64,000 nt of DNA, from the NCBI GenBank assembly GCA_963834515.1, contig CAWICB010000009.1:62001-126000 (forward strand), written 5' to 3'. Of this stretch, positions 35,346 to 43,511 are shown piece by piece (positions within the stretch are counted from its first letter, which is position 1; each line of letters opens with the position of its first letter). A program made the translations under genes and the position numbers. The notes under the pieces were generated by a model. The model did not search any database. It saw nothing but the letters and a program-made list of their open reading frames with translations, and was not told the origin of the DNA. Source of the stretch: RYN-230 sp963834515. Lineage in GTDB: Bacteria > Actinomycetota > Actinomycetes > Streptosporangiales > Streptosporangiaceae.

Positions 35346-35360
35346 AACGGCCGCTCCGGC

Positions 35361-36017
35361 ATGCGGGTAGTCATCGCCGAGGACTCCGCCGTGATCAGGG
35401 CCGGCCTGGCCGAGATCCTGGCCGATCGCGGGCACGAAGTCGTCGCGGCGGTGGGCGACGCCGGCGCGCTGCAGGCCGCGGTGGACAAGCACGGGCCGGA
35501 CGTCGCCGTGGTCAACGTACGGATGCCCCCTGGCCACACCGACGAAGGGCTGCGCGCGGCGATCGCGATCCGGCGTGACCATCCGCGCCTGGGAATCCTG
35601 GTGTTCTCCCAGTACGTGGAGACCCGGTACGCCGCCGACCTGATCGGCATGCGCTCCGGCGGCCGCCCGGGCGGGGTCGGCTACCTGCTCAAAGACCGGG
35701 TGGCCAACGTCACCGAGTTCGTCGGCGCGCTGGCCCGGGTGGCAGCGGGCGGCACTGCGCTCGATCCCGAGGTCGTCACCGAACTGCTGGGCACCACCCG
35801 GCACGCCAGCGCGCTCGCCGGGCTGACGGCGCGGGAGCACAACGTGCTCCGCCTGATGGCCGAGGGCCGCTCCAACAGCGCGATCGCCAGCCAGCTCGCC
35901 GTCTCGGAACGGGCGGTCGAGAAACACATCAGTAACATCTTCAGCAAGCTCGGCCTGCCGCCCTCAGACACCGACCACCGCCGGGTCCTCGCCGTCCTGG
36001 CCTACCTCGAGTCCTGA
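35361..36017 (+). CDS. NarL/LuxR-type response regulator with Asn at the phosphoacceptor position
   Basis: The 218-aa protein has a receiver (residues 1-125) and a LuxR HTH (about 148-200, LTAREHNVLRLMAEGRSNSAIASQLAVSERAVEKHISNIFSKLGL). The acidic pair E7/D8 and the Lys in LLKDR are present. The strand that should end in the phospho-Asp reads DVAVVNVRMPPGHTDEG: residue 52 is Asn (codon AAC) where close relatives have Asp. Phosphotransfer is therefore unlikely unless another residue serves. Possible roles are constitutive or phosphorylation-independent regulation. The rest of the family signature is intact. Confidence 0.9.
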   Translation: MRVVIAEDSAVIRAGLAEILADRGHEVVAAVGDAGALQAAVDKHGPDVAVVNVRMPPGHTDEGLRAAIAIRRDHPRLGILVFSQYVETRYAADLIGMRSGGRPGGVGYLLKDRVANVTEFVGALARVAAGGTALDPEVVTELLGTTRHASALAGLTAREHNVLRLMAEGRSNSAIASQLAVSERAVEKHISNIFSKLGLPPSDTDHRRVLAVLAYLES

Positions 36018-36706
36018 CCCGCCCCAGTCCCAGCGCCGGCCACGCGAGTTTGCCCTTTTCTCTAATCACCGCACTTCTAGTACGCCAATGATGAAATAGT
36101 CTTCTCAGCCAATTAATAACTATCAGCTTGAGCTGCATACATATCCCCTAAGGAACCATCAGGTTTAACGCTGCGTACCGAGGTCGAGCTGGCGCTGCTC
36201 GGGAACCGGGATGCCAGCGAACTCCGGGCGGCGCTCAGGTCGGCAGCGGATGAGATACGCCGCGTGTGCCGACAGCCGCACCCTTTACGCGGCCATCCGC
36301 CTGAACTACAGCAACGACCCCACCGTCACGAACTACAGCTGCCGTAACCCTCCCAGCCCCCCAGAGCCCTGGAGGCGGGCGGCGCTATTCCATAGATACG
36401 CCCGGGCCGGGCCCGGTCCAGAGATAAACAATGCAAAACTACATCTTGCTTGGACAAGTGCGAGTTTCATTGTTGCAGAACTCGCATCATTTGACACACG
36501 CCAGGGAACATTTCCCATTAGTGGCAGATGAGCACGGCGAATAGCATCAGCTGTCATTCCTAACCGAGGATCGCCGTTCGCCCCCGCTAGAGCGTTACCG
36601 CAGACGCCGGGACGGCCCGGTGCAGCGGGAGCTACCCCCGGGGCGGCCCTGGCACCGGCAGGCGGCTGCCCCGCCGACCAGCCGCCTGCCAGGGCACAAT
36701 GTCCGC
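36018..36706. other. AT-rich intergenic region with an 8-bp operator-like inverted repeat
   Basis: These 689 bp hold no convincing gene. The first 150 bp and 36410-36570 are much AT-richer than flanking DNA. TGCGAGTT (36458-36465) and AACTCGCA (36478-36485) form an inverted repeat with a 12-nt gap, a possible operator or hairpin. At about 36181 a frame reads EVELALLGNRDASELRAAL to a stop near 36342, suggesting a decayed gene fragment. Confidence 0.45.
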
Positions 36707-37507
36707 ATGGATCTTGGCTTGCGGGACAGGGTGTACCTGGTCACCGGCGGCAGCCGGGGCCTGGGGTTCGCCGCCGCCCACGCCCTCGTCGCGGACGGGG
36801 CACGCGTGCTGCTCAGCGCCCCGCACGAGAGCACAGCAGCGGCGGCCGCCGCCCGCCTCACGCAAGACGCCGGGCCCGGCGCTGCCGCCTGGGCCGTCGC
36901 GGACAACGCCGACCCCACAACCCCCAGCCAGCTGATCACCGCCGCCCGCGAGCGCTTCGGCCGCCTGGACGGCGCGCTGATCAGCGTGGGCGGATCACCC
37001 GGCGGGACCATCGCGGACAGCAGTGACGACGCGTGGCGGTCCGCGTTCGAAAGCGTCTTCCTCGGCGCCGTCCGGCTGGCCCGCACCCTCGCCGCCAGCC
37101 TGGCCGGCCAGCGCAACGACGGCGGCCTCACCGGGACAGGCGGCTCCATCGCCTTCGTGCTCGCCGCCTCCGTCCGCGCACCCCTGCCCGGCCTGGCCAT
37201 CTCCAACGGGCTCTTCCCCGGCCTGGCCGGCGTGGTCAAGACCCTCGCCGACGAGCACGGCCCGGCCGGGATCCGGATCAACGGCCTGCTGCCCGTCCGG
37301 ATCGCCACCGACCGGGTCCGCCAGCTCGACGCCCTCCTCGGCGACCCCGACGAAATACGCGCCCGCGTCTCCCAGACCATCCCGCTGCGCCGCTACGGCG
37401 AACCCACCGAGTTCGGGCAGACCGCCGCCTTCGTGCTCTCCCCCGCCGCCTCCTACATCACCGGCGCCATGATCCCCATCGACGGCGGAGCCATCCGCTC
37501 CTTTTAA
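36707..37507 (+). CDS. SDR-family Rossmann protein lacking the catalytic YxxxK
   Basis: ATG 36707 gives 266 aa. It has the cofactor motif VYLVTGGSRGLGFAAAHAL (TGxxxGxG) and the C-terminal SPAASYITGAMIPIDGGA signature of classical SDRs. The NNAG-equivalent region reads ISVGGSPGG, and the active-site segment reads LAISNGLFPGLAGVVKTLADE where classical SDRs have YxxxK. Both the Tyr and the paired Lys are missing. A recognised SDR subfamily with ISN-type motifs exists; whether it is catalytic is unclear. Codon use is strongly GC-biased, unlike the AT-rich DNA just upstream. Confidence 0.85.
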   Translation: MDLGLRDRVYLVTGGSRGLGFAAAHALVADGARVLLSAPHESTAAAAAARLTQDAGPGAAAWAVADNADPTTPSQLITAARERFGRLDGALISVGGSPGGTIADSSDDAWRSAFESVFLGAVRLARTLAASLAGQRNDGGLTGTGGSIAFVLAASVRAPLPGLAISNGLFPGLAGVVKTLADEHGPAGIRINGLLPVRIATDRVRQLDALLGDPDEIRARVSQTIPLRRYGEPTEFGQTAAFVLSPAASYITGAMIPIDGGAIRSF

Positions 37508-38001
37508 CCCCCACCCCCGCCAGCAGCGCCACGACCTCTGCCAGCCGAACCCAGCGGCGATCACAGTCGGTAACCCGCCCTGCCCATGACCCCGGAATAC
37601 GCATCACACGAATACGCGAGCCCACCAGCCGCCAGTAGGATTTCACCTGATGCGGAACTGGCGCCACTAGGCATACGTTAACCCGGTCCCCGTGATAGTG
37701 CTGGATAAGCATGGTAAATAGCGCCGGTGTCATTCCTTGCGGCAAGTTCCCGGCGCATGCTGCCGACATCAGGATGCGACGCTCACCAGCAGACTTGCGA
37801 TCAGCAGCAAGGATCGGCGTCACGAGCCGCCTACGTGGATGGCCCGGGCATCGTCCACCCAGAGGGGGTGATGACAGCCAGCCCGCTGACTCGGAAGCTG
37901 ATGGGGTGACCGGTACCCAGGGCACGAACGCTGGCCCCGCCACACCCGCACCTGGGCAGATGACGAGGCGGCCTTCCGCTCGCTCTATCTGTCGGCACCA
38001 G
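37508..38001. other. intergenic, no gene recognised
   Basis: No supported coding region was found. A segment at 37704-37738 resembles 36526-36561 (both contain an AGCA-x-GG-x-x-AATAGC core and TGTCATTCCT). This may be a diverged short repeat on both sides of the SDR gene. Confidence 0.35.
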
Positions 38002-38205
38002 ATGAAGGAGCCGCTGGGCGCAGACGTCGGCCCCGGGCTGGCCTTCAGCATGGACCGCATCGCGCTGAACGTACATGGCAACGCGGACAGCCACATTGAT
38101 GCCCTGTGCCACGTGATCTTTGACGGCGAGTTGTACAACGGTGTGGCTGCGGACACGGTCACTGAACGGCCGTCAGGTCAAAGTGACGAAACCGTCGCAT
38201 TGAAT
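38002..38205 (+). pseudogene. fragment of a cyclase-family (KynB-like) metal hydrolase
   Basis: The frame reads SMDRIALNVHGNADSHIDALCHVIFDGELYNGVAADTV, matching the metal-site signature of the putative cyclase family (H-x-x-x-x-H-x-D-x-x-x-H, LYNG). The N-terminal and C-terminal thirds are missing, so this is a remnant. It ends just before the decayed DUF389 gene. Confidence 0.6.
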
Positions 38206-38209
38206 CGCC

Positions 38210-38974
38210 TCAGCGAATCGCCACGTGCCGCTGGGTTGCTAACTGTGTTGGCACTGCAGTGCTCCGGCGGGTGGCTCGCCGCCAGATGGCCTGCTGCGCC
38301 GGGAGTCCTGCGATCGCGACGAGGGTCAGCACGGTGACGTTCAGCAGGAGCTGCAGTGTGGAGCCCAGGCCTCGCTCCCACTGCCAAAGGCCAGCGACAC
38401 GCCGATGTCCGAGGCCGCTGGAATCGTGGTGACCGAGATGAACACCCCGATCAGGGTGCTCGACCGCGCCTCGGTCAGTGACACGACGCCTACTACGCCG
38501 GCCAGCGCGGCGACGCTGAACGAGAACCAGTTGGGGGTGTTGATCAGGTTGGAGACCGGGCGGAGCCCGAGCTGGTAGGCCTTGGGCTCCAGTCCGGCCC
38601 AGCGGATGAGCAGCGACATCAGGAGTGCCGCGACTACGGCGAGCGTGAAGCCGGCTACCAGCGCGGCCGTACTGCGCCGCACCCGTGCGCGGTCACGGCG
38701 GGTAACGCCGAATGCGAGGCTGAGGATGGCGCCGTATCGAGGTGTCCACGTTCTCCAGCACGATCGAGCCGCGCTCTTCCACCCCAAGGGCGCGCAGCCG
38801 CCCGATGACCTCGTTAGCCGCGCTGTGCAGCACATCGAAATGCACCGCATCCCCGGCAGGGTTAGTGACTCCCCCAGGGAGCACGGTCAGGTTCATGACC
38901 GCGGGCTCTGCGCGCAGCACGGGCATGAGGATGCCGGTCACATCGGGCGGGCTAACCACACGCAGACGAATCAC
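38210..38974 (-). pseudogene. DUF389-family membrane protein, decayed (copy 1)
   Basis: The intact N-terminal frame (MIRLRVVSPPDVTGILMPVL to RGSIVLENVDTSI) ends abruptly near 38737. There it fuses to another frame continuing YGAILSLAFGVTRRDRARVRRSTAALVAGFTLAVVAALLM, skipping the segment that normally holds the first helix (ILTNSQILIVGAMVV). A second frame change near 38375 leads to GSTLQLLLNVTVLTLVAIAGLP and a stop at 38210. DUF389 proteins are multi-helix membrane proteins of unknown function. Internal deletion plus frameshift indicates true decay. A second, inverted relic lies at 46351-46735. Confidence 0.8.
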
Positions 38975-39007
38975 CGGCCACCGTCCAGACGAGTCTCCCC
39001 GGCTGGC

Positions 39008-40561
39008 CTATGTCAGCCGCTCCCGCAGGTGCTCGCCGACCCGCATTGCATTGGCCATGGCGGTCAGCGCCGGGTTCACCGCGCCGATGCTAGGGAAGAA
39101 GCTGGTATCCACCACATAGAGGTTGTCGAGTTCGTGGGCCCTGCAGTTGGTGTCGAGCACGGAAGTGGCGGGGTCAGTGCCGAACCGGCAGGTGCCTGCC
39201 TGGTGCGCGCAGCCAGCCACCGGGATGCTCATGTCCATGTAGAAGTTCTTGCCTAGGACGTGGTGCTCAGCCATTCCCGTATGGTTCAAGATCTTTTTCA
39301 GCTCGCCGTAGAGCTGGTCCGCCTCGGCGTCGTTGGTCGAGGTATAGGCCAGGTGGACGTTGCCGTCGGTGTCAGTCGTCACCCGGTTCCCGGGCGTCGG
39401 CAGGTCCTCGGTGGTGAGCCAGAAGTCCACCGCATGCTCGGCCACGTCGGACAGGGTCCACTCGGGGGAAAGCTTGGTGAGCTTGGGCTTTTCGCCTCGC
39501 ATGGCCTCGGCGTTGGACTTGCCGATCATCTGGATGTTGCCAGCCGGCCACTCATAGTCCTTGGTGGCAAAGTAGAAGTCGTTGATCCCCAGCGTCTTCT
39601 GGAAGACCGTGTCGTTCTTCTCCTTGGACAGGGCCACTATCGCCTTGCAATTGTGGAACATGTAGTTGCGTCCCACCTGGTCTGACCCGTTCGCCAGGCC
39701 ATGGGGATGCCGCTCGGTGGCCGAATTGAGCAGCAGCTTGGCGCTGTTGGCGGCCCCGGTGCACACGGCCACGATGTCTGCCCGGTAAACCTCGCGGTTA
39801 CCCCCCCGGGAGACGACCACCCCGGTGATGCTGCGCCCGGCTTCGTCGGTCTCCAGCTTCGTCACCTCGGCCCCGGTGAGCAAAGTGACGTTGTCGCGGT
39901 CAAGCAGCGGCCGGACGGCGATGACCTCCGCATCGGACTTCGCGTGCACCAGGCACGGGTAGCCATCACACCACGAGCACCGGATACATGTGCTCCTAGC
40001 CCGCTCGGTCTCGTCCAGCATGATCCCGCATGGCGCGTGGAACGGGTGATAGCCGGCCTTTGCCAGGCCATCGGATATCTGCTGGATCCGGTCCTCATGG
40101 GAAACCGCAGGCCACGGATACGGGCCGCTGCGGTGGCCCTCGGTCGGATCCTCGCCACCATTGCCGTGCACCTGATACAGTTGCTCGGCCTTGGTGTACC
40201 ACGGCTCGAAGTCGTCGTAGGACAGCGGCCACGCCGGGGAGATCCCGTCGACGTGCCGCAGCTCCCCGAAGTCCCCGGGGCGCAGACGGTAAAGGGCTGC
40301 CCCGTACAGCTTGGTGGCCCCGCCCACGAAGTAGTGGACCTGCGGCTGGAACGCCTTGCCGTCGGCGTCGAACCAGGTGTCCTTGGAGATGTACCGGCCG
40401 TCCACGAACACCGGCCCGGGATCCCAGTTGCCCATCTCGCGGGGCAGGAAGTCCCCGCGCTCCAGCAGCAGGATCGTCTTGCCCGAATCGGCGAGGGTGC
40501 GCGCGAGCGTCCCCCCGCCGGCCCCCGACCCAATGATGATCACGTCATAGTTCTCGGTCAT
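39008..40561 (-). CDS. GMC-family FAD oxidoreductase
   Basis: ATG 40561 yields 517 aa. It opens YDVIIIGSGAGGGTLARTLADSGK (FAD Rossmann motif), followed by LLLERGDFLPRE and VGGATKLYGAALYRLRPGDF, the GMC FAD-loop. A cysteine-rich insert (TCIRCSWCDGYPCLVHAK) and a C-terminal active-site segment CAHQAGTCRFGTDP follow. The end is DNLYVVDTSFFPSIGAVNPALTAMANA, the conserved N/H-bearing GMC signature. These enzymes oxidise alcohols or sugars to carbonyls. The gene is divergent from cydAB, sharing the 327-bp region with direct repeats, so it may feed electrons into the same redox module. Confidence 0.9.
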   Translation of the reverse strand: MTENYDVIIIGSGAGGGTLARTLADSGKTILLLERGDFLPREMGNWDPGPVFVDGRYISKDTWFDADGKAFQPQVHYFVGGATKLYGAALYRLRPGDFGELRHVDGISPAWPLSYDDFEPWYTKAEQLYQVHGNGGEDPTEGHRSGPYPWPAVSHEDRIQQISDGLAKAGYHPFHAPCGIMLDETERARSTCIRCSWCDGYPCLVHAKSDAEVIAVRPLLDRDNVTLLTGAEVTKLETDEAGRSITGVVVSRGGNREVYRADIVAVCTGAANSAKLLLNSATERHPHGLANGSDQVGRNYMFHNCKAIVALSKEKNDTVFQKTLGINDFYFATKDYEWPAGNIQMIGKSNAEAMRGEKPKLTKLSPEWTLSDVAEHAVDFWLTTEDLPTPGNRVTTDTDGNVHLAYTSTNDAEADQLYGELKKILNHTGMAEHHVLGKNFYMDMSIPVAGCAHQAGTCRFGTDPATSVLDTNCRAHELDNLYVVDTSFFPSIGAVNPALTAMANAMRVGEHLRERLT

Positions 40562-40604
40562 TGATCTACTATCGCCGCCGGGCGGCCGCCGGAAATCCCC
40601 CTGC

Positions 40605-40642
40605 TGGGGTGAAGATAGCTGGGTTGGGGTGAACATAGCTGG
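40605..40642. repeat. direct repeats in the GMC/cydA divergent region
   Basis: TGGGGTGAAGATAGCTGG (40605-40622) and TGGGGTGAACATAGCTGG (40625-40642) repeat with a 20-bp period and one mismatch. A third GGGGTGA lies at about 40659, and TCACC...GGTGA forms a small inverted repeat there. The helical-phase spacing suggests operators for a regulator controlling the GMC gene, cydAB or both. Confidence 0.6.
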
Positions 40643-40888
40643 CGATCGGGATCAGTATTCACCTCTCAGGGGTGATGTGCAGGGGCTCTCGTGCGATCAC
40701 GATCGATGATCAAGGACTAAGCCGAGGGCGGTGCGATGGGGAACGCCGGGGGACGCAGTGGCGGGCCAAGCTCAGGTCCGGTCCGGACCCGGCAAGACCG
40801 GTACAGGTACATTCAACCCGTTCGGTAGCCGTGCGGCGGTTTCGTCGCCTGGCTGTCCGCTGGAAAGCCTTCCTGACCGGGGGAGTAG

Positions 40889-42274
40889 ATGGCGAACGTT
40901 GATCTTGCGCGGTGGCAGTTCGCGTTTACATCGATCAATCATTTCCTCTTCGTCCCGATCACGATCGGCCTGGCGTTCCTGACCGCGCTGCTGCAGACAG
41001 CGTGGTACCGCAGCAAGCGTGATGAGTACCTGCGGCTGACCAGGTTCTTCGGCACGCTGCTGGTGATCAATGTCGCGATAGGCGTGGTGACCGGCCTAGT
41101 GCAGGAGTTCGAGTTCGGGATGAACTGGGGGGCGTACTCGCGGCTGGTCGGCAACATCTTCGGCGCACCGCTGGCCATGGAGGGTCTGGGGGCGTTCTTC
41201 CTGGAGTCGACGTTCCTGGGGCTGTGGCTGTTCGGCTGGGACAAGCTGCCACGCCGGGTACACCTGGCGACAATCTGGGCGGTCGCGTTCGGCAGCGCCT
41301 TTTCGGCGTTGTTCATCCTGGCGGCCAACTCGTGGATGCAGCATCCCGTCGGTTACACAATGGTTAACGGGAAGCCGCAGCTAAACGACATCTGGGCGCT
41401 GTTCACCAACCCGGTGTTCGTGTGGGGGTATTCGAAGGTCCTGCTGGCGTCGCTGGTCACCGGTGCGGTGGTCATGCTGGCGGTGTCCGCGTGGCAGCTA
41501 CGGCACGGCGGGGACCGCGGCGTGTTCACCCGGTCGGCGCGGCTGGCGCTCATCGTGCTGGTCCCGGCGATCTTGTTCACTATGCTGGTCGGCGACGAGC
41601 TTGGGGTGATCGAGGGCACGTATCAGCCGATGAAGATCGCGGCGGCCGAGGCGCAGTGGACCACCTGCCAGCCGTGCTCGTTCTCGCTGTTCCAGATCGG
41701 CGGTGGTAACAACGACCACACCCCGACCCAGATCATCGAGATCCCGCACCTGCTGTCCTTGCTGGCTACTAACCACTGGGATGGCAAGGTGACCGGGCTG
41801 ACCCCGCTGCAGAATCAGTACAGCGCCAAGTACGGGCCGGGTAACTACGTGCCTAACGTGTTCATCCAGTACTGGTCGATGCGGGTGATGGCCTACCTGG
41901 GGGGCCTGGTGCTGCTGCTATCGCTGTGGGGGCTGTGGCTGATCCGGCGGGAGAAACTGGCGACGTCCCGGGTGTTCCTGTGGGTCGCGGTGTGGGCGGC
42001 CGTGCTGCCGTTCGTGATGAACACCGCGGGCTGGCTGCTCACCGAGAGTGGCCGGCAGCCGTGGATCGTGCAGGGCATCATGCTGACCAAAAACGGGATC
42101 TCGCCGACCGTCTCCACCACCTGGATCGCGATCAGCCTGGCGGTATTCGTCCTGCTGTACGGGACGCTCGGCACCGTCGATTTTCTGCTGATGCTGAAGT
42201 ACTCACGCCAGCAGCTGCCGCCCGCCCGCGCCGAGGCCGACGCGGACGTGCCGGTCCCTGCCATCCAGTACTGA
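40889..42274 (+). CDS. cydA: cytochrome bd ubiquinol oxidase subunit I
   Basis: The 461-aa protein begins MANVDLARWQFAFTSINHFLFVPITIG. His18 is the conserved heme ligand. LVQEFEFGMNWGAYSRLVGNIFGAPLAMEGL, FLESTFLGLWLFGWDKLP and ILAANSWMQHPVGY carry the CydA signatures, and ESGRQPWIVQG marks the Q-loop region. It is shorter than E. coli CydA, with the short Q-loop form common in actinobacteria. It oxidises quinol at low oxygen with high affinity. A GGGGGAG ribosome site precedes ATG. No cydCD genes are in view. Confidence 0.97.
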   Translation: MANVDLARWQFAFTSINHFLFVPITIGLAFLTALLQTAWYRSKRDEYLRLTRFFGTLLVINVAIGVVTGLVQEFEFGMNWGAYSRLVGNIFGAPLAMEGLGAFFLESTFLGLWLFGWDKLPRRVHLATIWAVAFGSAFSALFILAANSWMQHPVGYTMVNGKPQLNDIWALFTNPVFVWGYSKVLLASLVTGAVVMLAVSAWQLRHGGDRGVFTRSARLALIVLVPAILFTMLVGDELGVIEGTYQPMKIAAAEAQWTTCQPCSFSLFQIGGGNNDHTPTQIIEIPHLLSLLATNHWDGKVTGLTPLQNQYSAKYGPGNYVPNVFIQYWSMRVMAYLGGLVLLLSLWGLWLIRREKLATSRVFLWVAVWAAVLPFVMNTAGWLLTESGRQPWIVQGIMLTKNGISPTVSTTWIAISLAVFVLLYGTLGTVDFLLMLKYSRQQLPPARAEADADVPVPAIQY

Positions 42275-42282
42275 GGCCCGCG

Positions 42283-43365
42283 ATGAACAATCTCATCCCG
42301 TTCTGGTTCATCGTCATCACCGTGTTGTGGACCGGATTCTTCGTCCTGGAAGGCTTCGACTTCGGCGTCGGCATGCTGCACAGCGTGGTCGGCAAGGATG
42401 AGGCCGGCCGCCGGGCGGCCATCAACTCGATCGGGCCGCTGTGGGATGGCAACGAGGTCTGGCTGATCACCGCCGGCGCCGCGATCTTCGCCGCGTTCCC
42501 CGGCTGGTACGCGACCATGTTCTCGGGCTTCTACCTCGCCCTGGTCCTGGTGCTGGCGGCACTGATCGTCCGCGGCGTGGCCTTTGAGTACCGCGGCAAG
42601 CGCGACGCGCTGCGCTGGCGCCGCACCTGGGACATGCTGCTGACCGTGGGCAGCCTGCTGGCCCCGCTGCTGATCGGCGTGGCGCTGGGCGACCTGCTGC
42701 ACGGGCTGCCCATCAACGCCCACCAGAACTACACCGGGTCATTCTGGGACCTGCTGCAGCCGTATGGGGTGTTCACCGGGGTCACGCTCGTCTTGATCTG
42801 CCTGCTGCACGGCGCGACTTTCCTGTGCCTGAAGACCACCGGCGACTTGCGCGAGCGGGCCGGGCGGCTGGCCCGCCGGGTGGCCCCGCTGACCGCCGCC
42901 GCGGTCCTGGCCTTCGCCATCTGGACCCACGTGACGTCCAGCACCACCTTCTTCGTCAACCCGGTCGAACTGCTCGCCATGCTCGCCGTGCTCGCCGCCG
43001 TCTGGCTCGTCTACGAGCACCGCGACGGCTTCGCGTTCGCCGCGACCACGGTCACCATGGCGGCCTGCATCGTGTCGATCTTCACCGGCCTGTACCCCAA
43101 CGTGATGGTGTCCAGCACCAGCGCCGCCTACAACCTGACGGTGCACAACACCGCGTCCGGGGCGTATTCGCTCAAGGTGATGACAGTCGTCGTCATCATC
43201 TTCCTGCCCCTCGTGCTGGCCTACCAGACCTGGACCTACTACGTGTTCCGGCGGCGTGTCAGCACCCAGGAATTCCAGCCGATCGCGCAGCAGAGTGCAC
43301 CCCTGGCGGCACCGCCCACAGCAACCCCCGACGGCGCGGCCCCGCCGGCCGGGCAGGGGACCTGA
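42283..43365 (+). CDS. cydB: cytochrome bd ubiquinol oxidase subunit II
   Basis: The 360-aa protein begins at ATG 42283, 8 bp after the cydA stop. It has the CydB signature FWFIVITVLWTGFFVLEGFDFGVGML (helix 1 with GFDFGVG), PLWDGNEVWLITAGAAIFAAFPGWYATMFSGFYLAL, and helices through TVHNTASGAYSLKVMTVVVII. The C-terminal tail is Pro- and Ala-rich. It completes the bd oxidase heterodimer. Confidence 0.96.
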   Translation: MNNLIPFWFIVITVLWTGFFVLEGFDFGVGMLHSVVGKDEAGRRAAINSIGPLWDGNEVWLITAGAAIFAAFPGWYATMFSGFYLALVLVLAALIVRGVAFEYRGKRDALRWRRTWDMLLTVGSLLAPLLIGVALGDLLHGLPINAHQNYTGSFWDLLQPYGVFTGVTLVLICLLHGATFLCLKTTGDLRERAGRLARRVAPLTAAAVLAFAIWTHVTSSTTFFVNPVELLAMLAVLAAVWLVYEHRDGFAFAATTVTMAACIVSIFTGLYPNVMVSSTSAAYNLTVHNTASGAYSLKVMTVVVIIFLPLVLAYQTWTYYVFRRRVSTQEFQPIAQQSAPLAAPPTATPDGAAPPAGQGT

Positions 43366-43511
43366 CCAACCGAGAAGGGTGGCAAGCGATGCGCTGACGG
43401 GCAGCAATCCGGCGATCTGGTGATCGGTGCGGTCATGTCACCCATTCCGGGTGGCGCGCGGGGTCGGCCGCGGCGGTAATGGATAAAGCGCAATAAGGCA
43501 AGGGAGCGGAG

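Noticed and set aside
37676..37681. GTTAAC near 37676 as a fourth sigma-box copy
   Set aside because: No GGTAAGCG at the required distance, and no GTG start four bases after it on either strand.
37458..38162. Minus-strand 234-codon frame
   Set aside because: It is antisense to the cyclase relic and has no domain features.
41356..41366. GTTAAC inside cydA and near 10567 as promoter copies
   Set aside because: Both lie inside coding sequence without the partner box at 17-nt spacing.
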